This document shows positions 1 to 6,552 of a stretch of 7,517 nt of DNA, piece by piece. The translations under genes were made by a program, and so were the position numbers. Location of the stretch: positions 1-7,517 of the forward strand of contig CAMZMA010000010.1 in the NCBI GenBank assembly GCA_947311815.1. Direction: 5' to 3'. The stretch comes from an uncultured Flavobacteriaceae bacterium (GTDB taxonomy: Bacteria > Bacteroidota > Bacteroidia > Flavobacteriales > Flavobacteriaceae). The first letter of the stretch is position 1. Each line of letters begins with the position of its first letter. The notes beneath the pieces were generated by a model, which was not told the DNA's origin, searched no databases, and saw only the letters and a list, made by a program, of their open reading frames with translations.

Positions 1-1446
1 AAAAACAAACAATTTTTAAAAAATAAAAATGGAGATGGATCTGAAAAAGGAGGAGGGCTCCTTAGTATATTCTTTTTAGGTTTTATAGGAGGCTTGCTAG
101 CATTGTTAACACCATGTGTGTTCCCAATGATTCCGTTAACGGTGTCTTTTTTCACTAAACAATCTAAAAACAGGAAAAAAGGAATCTCTAATGCTATTCT
201 TTACGGAGTTTTTATAGTTGCAATTTATATTTTATTAAGTTTGCCGTTTCATTTTTTAGATAGTTTAGACCCTGAAATATTGAATAATATTTCTACAAAT
301 GTGTGGTTAAATATTTTCTTTTTTATTGTTTTAGCATTTTTTGCAGGTTCTTTCTTTGGGTATTATGAAATTACACTTCCTAGTTCTTGGGGAAATAAAA
401 TGGATACTGCTTCTGGAGTAGGAGGAATTATAGGTATCTTTTTTATGGCGTTAACATTAGCCATTGTGTCTTTTTCTTGTACAGGTCCAATTTTAGGGTC
501 ATTGTTAGCAGGTTCTTTAACTTCTGATGGAGGAGCGATGCAATTAACTGCTGGTATGAGTGGTTTTGGTTTAGCACTGGCATTACCGTTTGCTTTATTT
601 GCTTTATTTCCTAGTTGGTTAAATTCACTGCCAAAATCAGGAGGTTGGTTAAATACAACCAAAGTTGTTCTTGGTTTTTTAGAATTGGCTTTAGCGTTTA
701 AGTTTTTGTCAAATGCAGATTTAGTAAAGCATTGGGGTATTTTAAAAAGAGAAACATTTATTGCTATTTGGATTATCGTATTTATAGGATTGGCATTATA
801 TCTCTTCGGAAAAATCAAATTCCCACATGATGGACCCATTAAAAAATTAGGATTTTCAAGAATGTCATTTGGTGTTTTGGTTATAGCATTTGTAATTTAC
901 TTAATCCCTGGAGTTCAAAAAGAACCTATGTGGAATTTAAATGCTCTTAGTGGCTTTCCACCTCCTCAATTTTATAGCTTATATGAGCAAGAAAGTAATT
1001 GCCCTTTAGGATTAAATTGTTTTAAAGATTTTGATGAAGGTTTGGCGTATGCAAAAGCGGAAAACAAACCGATTTTATTAGATTTTACAGGATGGGCGTG
1101 CGTAAATTGTAGAAAAATGGAAGAAACCGTTTGGACAGATAGTAAGGTTTATAAAGCTATCAACGAAAATTATGTTCTTATTTCTTTATATGTTGATGAT
1201 AGAAAAATGTTGCCAAAAAACCAACAGTTTAGGTTTATAAAAGCAAATGGAAAACAAAAAAAGATAAAAACTGTTGGAGATAAGTGGGCAACATTTCAAG
1301 CGGTTAATTTTAAAACAGCATCACAACCATATTATGTTTTAATGAATTCTGATTTAGAAATATTATCGTCGCCACAACAATACACGGATAAAAACACCTA
1401 CTACAATTGGCTGGTTGATGGAATTTCGAAATTCAATAAAAAATAA
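1..1446 (+). CDS. dsbD: DsbD-type thiol:disulfide interchange protein, 5' partial (transmembrane and C-terminal thioredoxin domains)
   Basis: Inner-membrane protein that, by family knowledge, passes electrons from cytoplasmic thioredoxin to periplasmic dithiol proteins and to cytochrome c maturation. The frame is open from base 1 with no stop, so the gene begins upstream of the window; the TTG at 94 lies inside the first membrane helix and is not the start. A Gly-rich hydrophilic linker (about 28-57) precedes about eight hydrophobic segments between about 58 and 915, the number expected for DsbD. The two membrane redox cysteines are visible: LLTPCVFPM (Cys codon 115-117) and SFSCTGP (Cys codon 478-480). 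A periplasmic thioredoxin-like domain follows from about 1020, with WACVNCR (Cys codons 1099-1101 and 1108-1110) and a likely cis-Pro in SQPYY (about 1321-1335). A Lys-rich insertion (about 1198-1290) lies between the two, as I recall from Bacteroidota homologues. The N-terminal DsbD alpha domain, if present, is outside the window. Family assignment is firm; the symbol is by homology. Confidence 0.93.
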   Translation, partial: KNKQFLKNKNGDGSEKGGGLLSIFFLGFIGGLLALLTPCVFPMIPLTVSFFTKQSKNRKKGISNAILYGVFIVAIYILLSLPFHFLDSLDPEILNNISTNVWLNIFFFIVLAFFAGSFFGYYEITLPSSWGNKMDTASGVGGIIGIFFMALTLAIVSFSCTGPILGSLLAGSLTSDGGAMQLTAGMSGFGLALALPFALFALFPSWLNSLPKSGGWLNTTKVVLGFLELALAFKFLSNADLVKHWGILKRETFIAIWIIVFIGLALYLFGKIKFPHDGPIKKLGFSRMSFGVLVIAFVIYLIPGVQKEPMWNLNALSGFPPPQFYSLYEQESNCPLGLNCFKDFDEGLAYAKAENKPILLDFTGWACVNCRKMEETVWTDSKVYKAINENYVLISLYVDDRKMLPKNQQFRFIKANGKQKKIKTVGDKWATFQAVNFKTASQPYYVLMNSDLEILSSPQQYTDKNTYYNWLVDGISKFNKK

Positions 1447-1517
1447 TTTTAACAATTTAGAGATGTCTTTAAATTTTAAAATGCGTATATTTATTGTCTA
1501 ATTATAAAGCGAAGAAC

Positions 1518-1880
1518 ATGAGAAAAATTAATTTTTTAGTAAGTTTTTTTGTTTTGGTATCATTTTTTGCCTTTTCTCAAGAAAATGAAGGCACTGTAAA
1601 AAAGAAAAGTTTGCCTGTAAGTATTTATACTGTTGAAAATAAAATAGATACTCATGGTTTTTCTGCAATCAATAAAAGATTGCAATTAACAGCATTTACC
1701 TTTATTTTTTCTGATGATAAATATAGAGAATTCAACTATTTTACCATAAAATCGAAGAATTTTCAAAAAAACACCTACTCCGTTATAGACAATGACCTCT
1801 TTAGATTTAAAGAAAAATCTTTTCAATTTAAAATAGATCCAACTTTGTGGCCAGCAACGGCTTTTGTGTATAAAAACTAG
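1518..1880 (+). CDS. small secreted protein of unknown function
   Basis: I do not recognise this 120-residue protein. It starts with a clear Sec signal peptide: MRK, a hydrophobic core of Phe, Val and Leu at residues 4-19, and a likely signal peptidase I site after Ala-Phe-Ser (residue 20), leaving Gln21-Glu-Asn at the mature N terminus. The mature part (about 100 residues) has no cysteine, so it is neither a lipoprotein nor a substrate for the DsbD-like protein next door. It is rich in Phe, Tyr, Lys and Asn with alternating hydrophobic and polar residues, suggesting mostly beta structure (inference). The ATG at 1518 is chosen over the in-frame TTG at 1494 because it puts the basic residues directly before the hydrophobic core. 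It begins 71 bp after the dsbD-like stop and ends 50 bp before comM, all on the plus strand. Cotranscription with dsbD is possible, but no promoter or terminator clearly decides it. Likely periplasmic or outer-membrane associated. Confidence 0.8.
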   Translation: MRKINFLVSFFVLVSFFAFSQENEGTVKKKSLPVSIYTVENKIDTHGFSAINKRLQLTAFTFIFSDDKYREFNYFTIKSKNFQKNTYSVIDNDLFRFKEKSFQFKIDPTLWPATAFVYKN

Positions 1881-1886
1881 AAATTT

Positions 1887-1931
1887 TCTCTTTTTTATTT
1901 TTTTCGTACCTTTAGAGGAAAGAAAAAGAGA
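1887..1931 (+). repeat. 9-bp inverted repeat spanning the comM leader and the first base of its ATG
   Basis: TCTCTTTTT at 1887-1895 is perfectly complementary to AAAAAGAGA at 1923-1931, the last base being the A of the comM ATG. The inner flanks (a T-rich tract at 1896-1904 and a purine-rich tract at 1914-1922) could add mixed A-U and G-U pairs, so an RNA reading through from upstream could fold into a long weak stem that hides the comM start. The arms are low-complexity pyrimidine and purine runs, so chance is a serious alternative. An RNA starting at the putative promoter inside the loop would lack the left arm. Confidence 0.35.
1907..1914 (+). promoter_or_regulatory. possible -7 promoter box for comM
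   Basis: TACCTTTA matches the Bacteroidota -7 consensus TAnnTTTG except for the last base. It lies downstream of a T-rich tract and 16 bases before the comM ATG, a typical distance for short flavobacterial leaders. No TTG -33 element is seen at the expected 17-23 bp upstream, so the call is weak. If used, comM would be transcribed separately from the upstream small gene. Confidence 0.35.
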
Positions 1932-3466
1932 TGCTTACAAAAGTTTATGGATCTGCCGTTTTTGGTATCGATGCCACTACAATTACTGTAGAAGTTAATA
2001 TTGATAAAGGAATCGGCTATCATTTAGTCGGTTTGCCCGATAATGCCGTACGAGAAAGTAGTTACCGTATTTCTGCCGCTTTAAACAACAACGGATTTAA
2101 ATTACCAGGTAAAAAAATCATTATTAATATGGCACCTGCTGATATTAGAAAAGAAGGTGCTTCGTATGATTTAACCTTGGCTATCGGAATTTTAGCGGCT
2201 TCCAATCAAATTCCTTCTGCAAATATTGATGAATATGTTATTATGGGCGAACTCTCGTTAGACGGAAATGTACAACCCATAAAAGGAGCATTACCCATCG
2301 CTATCAAAGCAAGAGAAGAAGGGTTTAAGTACTTGATAATACCCAATGATAATGCCAAAGAAGCTGCCATTGTAGATAATATTACTGTTTTTGGGGTTGA
2401 TACTATAATGCAAGTCATCAATCATTTTAAGGAGGATGAAAAACTGACACAAACCGTAGTAGATACACGTGCCGAATTTTATAAAAACATCGATTTTCCT
2501 GAGTTTGATTTTTCGGATGTAAAAGGACAAGAATCTATTAAAAGATGTATGGAAATTGCCGCTGCTGGCGGACATAATATCATCTTAATTGGACCTCCAG
2601 GATCGGGTAAAACCATGTTGGCAAAACGATTGCCGTCCATTTTACCACCAATGACCTTGCACGAAGCTTTAGAAACCACAAAAATACACTCGGTTGTTGG
2701 TAAAACTAAAAATAACGGATTGATGTTTCAACGTCCGTTTCGGAGTCCGCATCATACTATATCTGATGTTGCTTTGGTAGGTGGCGGTCAATATCCGCAA
2801 CCAGGAGAGATTTCTTTATCGCATAACGGTGTTTTATTTTTAGATGAATTACCAGAATTTAAACGCACCGTTTTAGAAGTAATGCGGCAACCGTTAGAAG
2901 ATAGAGAAGTGACTATTTCTAGAGCACGTTTTACAGTTACCTACCCAAGTAGTTTTATGTTGGTGGCAAGTATGAATCCGAGTCCGTCAGGGTTTTTTAA
3001 CGACCCAAATTCGCCCATGACTTCATCACCACAAGAAATGCAGCGGTATTTGAGTAAAATATCAGGTCCTTTGTTAGATAGAATTGATATTCATATTGAG
3101 GTAACACCTGTTCCTTTTGATAAATTATCAGATGAACGTAAAGGAGAAACCAGTGTAGCAATTAGAAAACGAGTAACTGCAGCACGAGAAATACAATCAG
3201 CACGATTTACCGAATTAGAAAACATTCATTACAATGCGCAAATGAATGTAAAACAAATCAGAAAATTTTGTAAACTATCAGACGAAAGTAAAAATTTACT
3301 AAAAACGGCGATGGAAAAGCTAAATTTATCTGCTAGAGCCTATGATCGAATTTTAAAAGTATCAAGAACCATTGCAGATTTAACCAATGAACCTGATATT
3401 TTACCCAATCATATTGCCGAAGCGATACAATACCGAAGTTTAGATAGAGATGGTTGGTTGGGGTAA
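1931..3466 (+). CDS. comM: ComM/YifB-family Mg-chelatase-like AAA+ ATPase
   Basis: Cytoplasmic AAA+ ATPase of the ComM (YifB) family. ComM of Vibrio is a hexameric helicase that promotes branch migration when DNA taken up by transformation is integrated; the same role here is inferred. The 511-residue length is normal. Residues about 20-140 form the N-terminal ChlI/Lon-protease-like domain (GLPD at 34-37, MAPADIRKEG at 67-76). The AAA+ module has Walker A GPPGSGKT at 221-228, Walker B in GVLFLDELPEF at 300-310, and the sensor-like stretch MNPSPSG at 348-354, followed by SGPLLDRIDI. The C-terminal Mg-chelatase domain runs from about 400 and includes ARAYDRILKVSRT. Many other phyla have NPCPCG and further cysteines after MNP; here the positions are serine and no Cys cluster is present. 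The ATG at 1931 gives the usual N terminus (MLTKVYGSAVFG). The gene converges on the ABC exporter gene with a 32-bp gap and no strong terminator. Presence of comM alone does not prove competence. Confidence 0.95.
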   Translation: MLTKVYGSAVFGIDATTITVEVNIDKGIGYHLVGLPDNAVRESSYRISAALNNNGFKLPGKKIIINMAPADIRKEGASYDLTLAIGILAASNQIPSANIDEYVIMGELSLDGNVQPIKGALPIAIKAREEGFKYLIIPNDNAKEAAIVDNITVFGVDTIMQVINHFKEDEKLTQTVVDTRAEFYKNIDFPEFDFSDVKGQESIKRCMEIAAAGGHNIILIGPPGSGKTMLAKRLPSILPPMTLHEALETTKIHSVVGKTKNNGLMFQRPFRSPHHTISDVALVGGGQYPQPGEISLSHNGVLFLDELPEFKRTVLEVMRQPLEDREVTISRARFTVTYPSSFMLVASMNPSPSGFFNDPNSPMTSSPQEMQRYLSKISGPLLDRIDIHIEVTPVPFDKLSDERKGETSVAIRKRVTAAREIQSARFTELENIHYNAQMNVKQIRKFCKLSDESKNLLKTAMEKLNLSARAYDRILKVSRTIADLTNEPDILPNHIAEAIQYRSLDRDGWLG

Positions 3467-3498
3467 AGGTTTATATTTTCGTGGTTTTTTAGCATCTT

Positions 3499-5265
3499 TT
3501 ACGAAGTTTTCTCTACACTAAACTGTTTATCGTACAAATTTTTGTAGTATCCATTTTCTTTTTCTAGCAATTGTAGATGCGTACCTTCTTCTACAATCAA
3601 TCCTTTATCCATCACAATAATTTTAGCAGCTTTTTTAATGGTTGCTAATCTGTGAGCTATAACAATAGAAGTTCTTCCTTTGGTAATAGTATCGGTGGCA
3701 AACTGTATCATTTGTTCGGCATGTGTATCTACAGATGATGTGGCTTCGTCTAAAATTAAAATACTTGGTTTGCTAACATAGGCTCGTAAAAATGCTATAA
3801 GTTGTCGTTGCCCCGAAGATAACATTGCTCCTCGTTCTTTTACATTATAATGATAGCCGTTTGGCAAGGTCATAATAAAATCATGAATCCCTATTTGTTG
3901 TGCTGCTTTTTGCACTTCATCTAAAGAAATAGCTTCATTTTTTAAGGTGATATTATTCAAAATAGTGTCAGAAAATAAAAACACATCTTGTAATACCACT
4001 GCAATTTGATTTCTTAAAGAAGCAATTTCATAATTTTCTACAGATGTTCCATCAACACAAATCTCTCCTTTATCTAGTTCGTAAAATCGATTGATAAGAT
4101 TGATAATGGTCGATTTTCCTGCTCCTGTTGCTCCTACAATAGCCACTGTTTGTCCTTTTTCTACTCGAAAAGAAATTCCTTTTAAAACCTTTTCATCTTT
4201 AATATAACTAAAATACACGTTTTTAAATTCGATTGTACCTTCTAATTGTTGTGCTATAATTGTTCCGTTTTTGTTGATGCTACTATCAGTATCCATCACT
4301 TTAAAAATACGTTCGCCAGAGACAATACCCATTTGTAATTGGTTAAATTTATCAGCAATTTGCCGTAGCGGTCTAAATAACATTTGAGCCATTTTTATAA
4401 ATCCGATGATTGCCGCTACTGTTACCGTTTCGCTACCAATTGCCTGAAAACCTCCGTACCAAACTAACAACCCGATAGCAATTGATGATAAAATTTCTGC
4501 AATCGGAAAGAAAATAGAATAGTACCATACCGTTTTTACATGCGCCTTTTTATGTTTGTTATTAATTTCCATAAAATTGGCATATTCAATCTTTTCTCGG
4601 TTAAAAAGTTGTACAATTTTCATTCCTGTAACACGCTCTTGTACAAATCCGTTTAAATTGGCAACTTGTGTTCTTACTTCTTGAAAAGTTTCTTTGATGG
4701 CAATTTGAAATTTTTTTGTAGCATAAATTAATATCGGTAAAACTGCTAAAACAATGAGTGCCAGCTTCCAGTTTAGCACAAACATGACAATGGTGACAAC
4801 TAACATTTTTAATAAATCACTTACAATCATAAACAAACCTTGACTAAAAAAACTAGCAATGGTTTCTATATCAGATACGACTCTTGTTACCAATTTACCT
4901 ACCGATGTTGTATCAAAATAAGACATTTTAAACTGTAAAATATGTTTGAATATTTTAGACCGAATATCTCTAATGATATGTTGCCCAACCCAATTGGCAA
5001 AAAAGATGAAGGTAAATTGCAACAAAACTTCTATTAATAAAAGTCCCAACATTAGCAATATGTAAAATTGAAGTTGATCTAGATTTTTATTTTCCGTAAA
5101 ATCTTTTACTGTTAAAATTAATACATACGGACTCGCAGCTGCCACTAACGATAATAAGATAGTGGAAGCTACCGCAATAAAAAATTGCAATCGATAGGCT
5201 TTTGCAAAACTCATCAATCTTGCAAAAATCTGGGTATCAAATGCTTTTCCTGTTTTTTCTGCCAT
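3499..5265 (-). CDS. MsbA-type ABC exporter half-transporter (fused permease and ATPase)
   Basis: Inner-membrane ABC exporter of 588 residues, with one six-helix transmembrane domain (about residues 26-300) and one nucleotide-binding domain (about 345-580). All catalytic elements are intact: Walker A GATGAGKST at 378-386, Q-loop Gln426, signature LSSGQ at 482-486 (Ser in place of the usual Gly at position three), Walker B ILILDE ending at Glu507, D-loop SSVD at 510-513 and H-loop His538. Because both half-sites can be built from this one chain, a homodimer is likely (inference). Substrate cannot be read from sequence; MsbA-like and multidrug exporters both look like this, so no symbol is given. 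The ATG at 5263-5265 follows the truA stop by one base (TAA-T-ATG on the minus strand), so translation is probably coupled and the two genes share a transcript. The stop faces comM across 32 bp. Confidence 0.93.
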   Translation of the reverse strand: MAEKTGKAFDTQIFARLMSFAKAYRLQFFIAVASTILLSLVAAASPYVLILTVKDFTENKNLDQLQFYILLMLGLLLIEVLLQFTFIFFANWVGQHIIRDIRSKIFKHILQFKMSYFDTTSVGKLVTRVVSDIETIASFFSQGLFMIVSDLLKMLVVTIVMFVLNWKLALIVLAVLPILIYATKKFQIAIKETFQEVRTQVANLNGFVQERVTGMKIVQLFNREKIEYANFMEINNKHKKAHVKTVWYYSIFFPIAEILSSIAIGLLVWYGGFQAIGSETVTVAAIIGFIKMAQMLFRPLRQIADKFNQLQMGIVSGERIFKVMDTDSSINKNGTIIAQQLEGTIEFKNVYFSYIKDEKVLKGISFRVEKGQTVAIVGATGAGKSTIINLINRFYELDKGEICVDGTSVENYEIASLRNQIAVVLQDVFLFSDTILNNITLKNEAISLDEVQKAAQQIGIHDFIMTLPNGYHYNVKERGAMLSSGQRQLIAFLRAYVSKPSILILDEATSSVDTHAEQMIQFATDTITKGRTSIVIAHRLATIKKAAKIIVMDKGLIVEEGTHLQLLEKENGYYKNLYDKQFSVEKTS

Positions 5266-5266
5266 A

Positions 5267-5992
5267 TTAATATACTACTGCTGTTAAAAATAAGCCTTTC
5301 GCAGGCACCGATAAACCCGCGTTACTTCTGTTTTTACTTTCAATAATTGCTCTAAAATCTGTCACCGTTATTTTGCCCAAACCAACATCTACCAAAGTAC
5401 CTACAATGGCTCTTACCATATTTCTTAAAAATCGGTTGGCAGAAATATAAAACGTTAATTCTTGTCCGTTTTGTTGCCATTTTGCTTCGGTAATAGTACA
5501 ATTAAACGTGTGTACATCTGTTTTTACCTTAGAAAAACTTTCAAAATCGGTATATTCTAATAGTATTTTTGCGGCTTCATTCATTAATGGTACATCTAAT
5601 TGTTGCGAATGTATTTGCCATGAAAAATCTAACAAAAACGGATTTCTACCCAGCCAAATAGTATATTCATAACTTCTGCTTTTGGCATCAAAACGAGCGT
5701 GCGTTTCATCGTCAACCAAAAAAACTTTAGACACCACAATGTCTTTTGGCAATACAGAGTTGAGCTTATGTACGTTGTCTCCTTCTAATTTTTTATCAAT
5801 ATCAAAGTGTGCAAAAAATTGTTTGGCATGCACACCTGTATCTGTTCTACCCGCTCCAACAACTGCAATTTTTTGCTGAAATACGGTACTTACTGCATCA
5901 TTCAGTTTTTCTTGTACCGAAATAACATCGGGTTGAATTTGCCAACCATGATAATTTTTACCGTTGTAAGAAAGTGCTATAAAATATCTCAA
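5267..5992 (-). CDS. truA: tRNA pseudouridine(38-40) synthase TruA
   Basis: Cytoplasmic enzyme that converts uridines 38, 39 and 40 of the tRNA anticodon arm to pseudouridine. The 241-residue length is within the usual bacterial range. The catalytic aspartate is Asp51 in GAGRTDTGVHA (residues 46-56). The N-terminal YNGKNYHGWQ (9-18), the RFLRNMVRAIVG stretch and the C-terminal LSVPAKGLFL complete the family pattern. The start codon is TTG (bases 5992-5990): there is no in-frame ATG between it and the in-frame upstream TGA (6016-6014), and translation from TTG gives the family-typical N terminus MRYFIALSYNG. It is the first gene of a two-gene minus-strand unit with the ABC exporter, the stop and next start being separated by one base. 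A putative -7 box lies 22 bases upstream of the start codon. Confidence 0.95.
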   Translation of the reverse strand: MRYFIALSYNGKNYHGWQIQPDVISVQEKLNDAVSTVFQQKIAVVGAGRTDTGVHAKQFFAHFDIDKKLEGDNVHKLNSVLPKDIVVSKVFLVDDETHARFDAKSRSYEYTIWLGRNPFLLDFSWQIHSQQLDVPLMNEAAKILLEYTDFESFSKVKTDVHTFNCTITEAKWQQNGQELTFYISANRFLRNMVRAIVGTLVDVGLGKITVTDFRAIIESKNRSNAGLSVPAKGLFLTAVVY

Positions 5993-6014
5993 GAAACTGT
6001 ATTTTTTTGAATCT

Positions 6015-6022
6015 CAAAATTA
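6015..6022 (-). promoter_or_regulatory. putative -7 promoter box for truA and the ABC exporter
   Basis: Read on the minus strand this is TAATTTTG, an exact match to the Bacteroidota -7 consensus TAnnTTTG. It would give a leader of roughly 10-20 bases before the truA TTG. No TTG -33 element is found at the expected spacing, where the opposing promoter box lies instead. It is an AT-rich short motif, so moderate confidence only. Confidence 0.45.
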
Positions 6023-6042
6023 CGCATTTTATTTTGTTATTG

Positions 6043-6050
6043 TACTTTTG
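6043..6050 (+). promoter_or_regulatory. putative -7 promoter box for the phosphoesterase gene
   Basis: TACTTTTG, followed by CGG, is an exact match to TAnnTTTG. The box ends only four bases before the GTG start at 6055, so transcription would begin at or very near the start codon, giving a leaderless or nearly leaderless mRNA. No TTG -33 element stands at the usual spacing. Position right before the gene, and the opposed box for truA, support the call. Confidence 0.5.
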
Positions 6051-6054
6051 CGGT

Positions 6055-6552
6055 GTGAAGAAAATTTTACTCCTTTCCGATACCCATAGTTTTATAGATA
6101 CGCAAATTTTAAAATTTGTAAAACAAGCGGATGAAGTTTGGCATGCAGGCGATATTGGCGATTTACATGTAACAGATACCATTAAAAAACTAAAGCCTTT
6201 ACGTGCTGTTTTTGGCAATATTGATGATGCTGACGCTCGGTTAGAGTTTCCGTTAGACAATAAATTTACTGTAGAAAAAGTAACGGTTTGGATGACGCAT
6301 ATTGGCGGGTATCCGAATAAATATGATCCTAGAATTAGAGAAGAAATTAAGAGAAATTCGCCAAAAATTTTTATTTCTGGGCATTCACATATTTTAAAAG
6401 TACAGTTTGATAAAAAACTAAATTTACTACACTTAAATCCTGGTGCTGCAGGTAATCATGGGTTTCATAAGGTAAGAACTTTATTGCGTTTTACCTTAGA
6501 TAATGGCGATATTAAAAACCTAGAAGTGATTGAATTGGCTAATCGAAATTGA
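6055..6552 (+). CDS. YfcE/MJ0936-family metallophosphoesterase (phosphodiesterase)
   Basis: Small cytoplasmic calcineurin-like metallophosphoesterase of 165 residues. Characterised relatives (E. coli YfcE, archaeal MJ0936) are divalent-metal phosphodiesterases active on artificial substrates; the natural substrate is unknown. The metal-binding motifs appear in order: Asp9 and His11 in SDTHS, Asp33 in HAGDIGD, Asn55 in FGNID, His82 in MTHIGG, and His110 and His112 in SGHSH. LNPGAAG then matches the LNPGS-like motif near the family's C terminus. The GTG at 6055 is chosen because translation from it gives MKKILLLSDTHS, the standard N terminus; in-frame TTG at 6007 would add 16 residues (beginning MNLKITHFIL) that do not belong to the fold and would overlap the likely promoter. 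It is divergent from truA and its last 14 bases overlap, tail to tail, the end of the histidine kinase gene. Confidence 0.9.
   Translation: MKKILLLSDTHSFIDTQILKFVKQADEVWHAGDIGDLHVTDTIKKLKPLRAVFGNIDDADARLEFPLDNKFTVEKVTVWMTHIGGYPNKYDPRIREEIKRNSPKIFISGHSHILKVQFDKKLNLLHLNPGAAGNHGFHKVRTLLRFTLDNGDIKNLEVIELANRN

Noticed and set aside
94..96. TTG as start of the DsbD-like protein
   Set aside because: The frame is open back to base 1 and the codon falls within the first membrane helix, so the gene starts before the window.
363..839. Long minus-strand open frame (158 codons) inside the dsbD-like gene
   Set aside because: It lies wholly antisense to a strongly conserved transmembrane region, and its translation has no recognisable domain; it is a shadow of the codon usage on the other strand.
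1486..1493. TATATTTA as a promoter box for the small secreted protein
   Set aside because: It misses the final G of TAnnTTTG, has no -33 partner, and such strings are common in this AT-rich sequence.
1494..1496. TTG as start of the small secreted protein
   Set aside because: It would add eight polar residues before a signal peptide that is complete from the ATG at 1518.
3478..3505. Inverted repeat TTCGT/ACGAA as terminator between comM and the exporter gene
   Set aside because: Only five pairs with an 18-base loop, and no T run placed as needed; not better than chance in AT-rich DNA.
6007..6009. TTG as start of the phosphoesterase
   Set aside because: The added residues are not part of the fold and the codon lies upstream of the likely -7 box; GTG at 6055 gives the family N terminus.
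5807..6010. Plus-strand open frame running from inside truA into the divergent region
   Set aside because: Antisense to the conserved TruA N terminus, no recognisable domain, and it would end before the phosphoesterase promoter.
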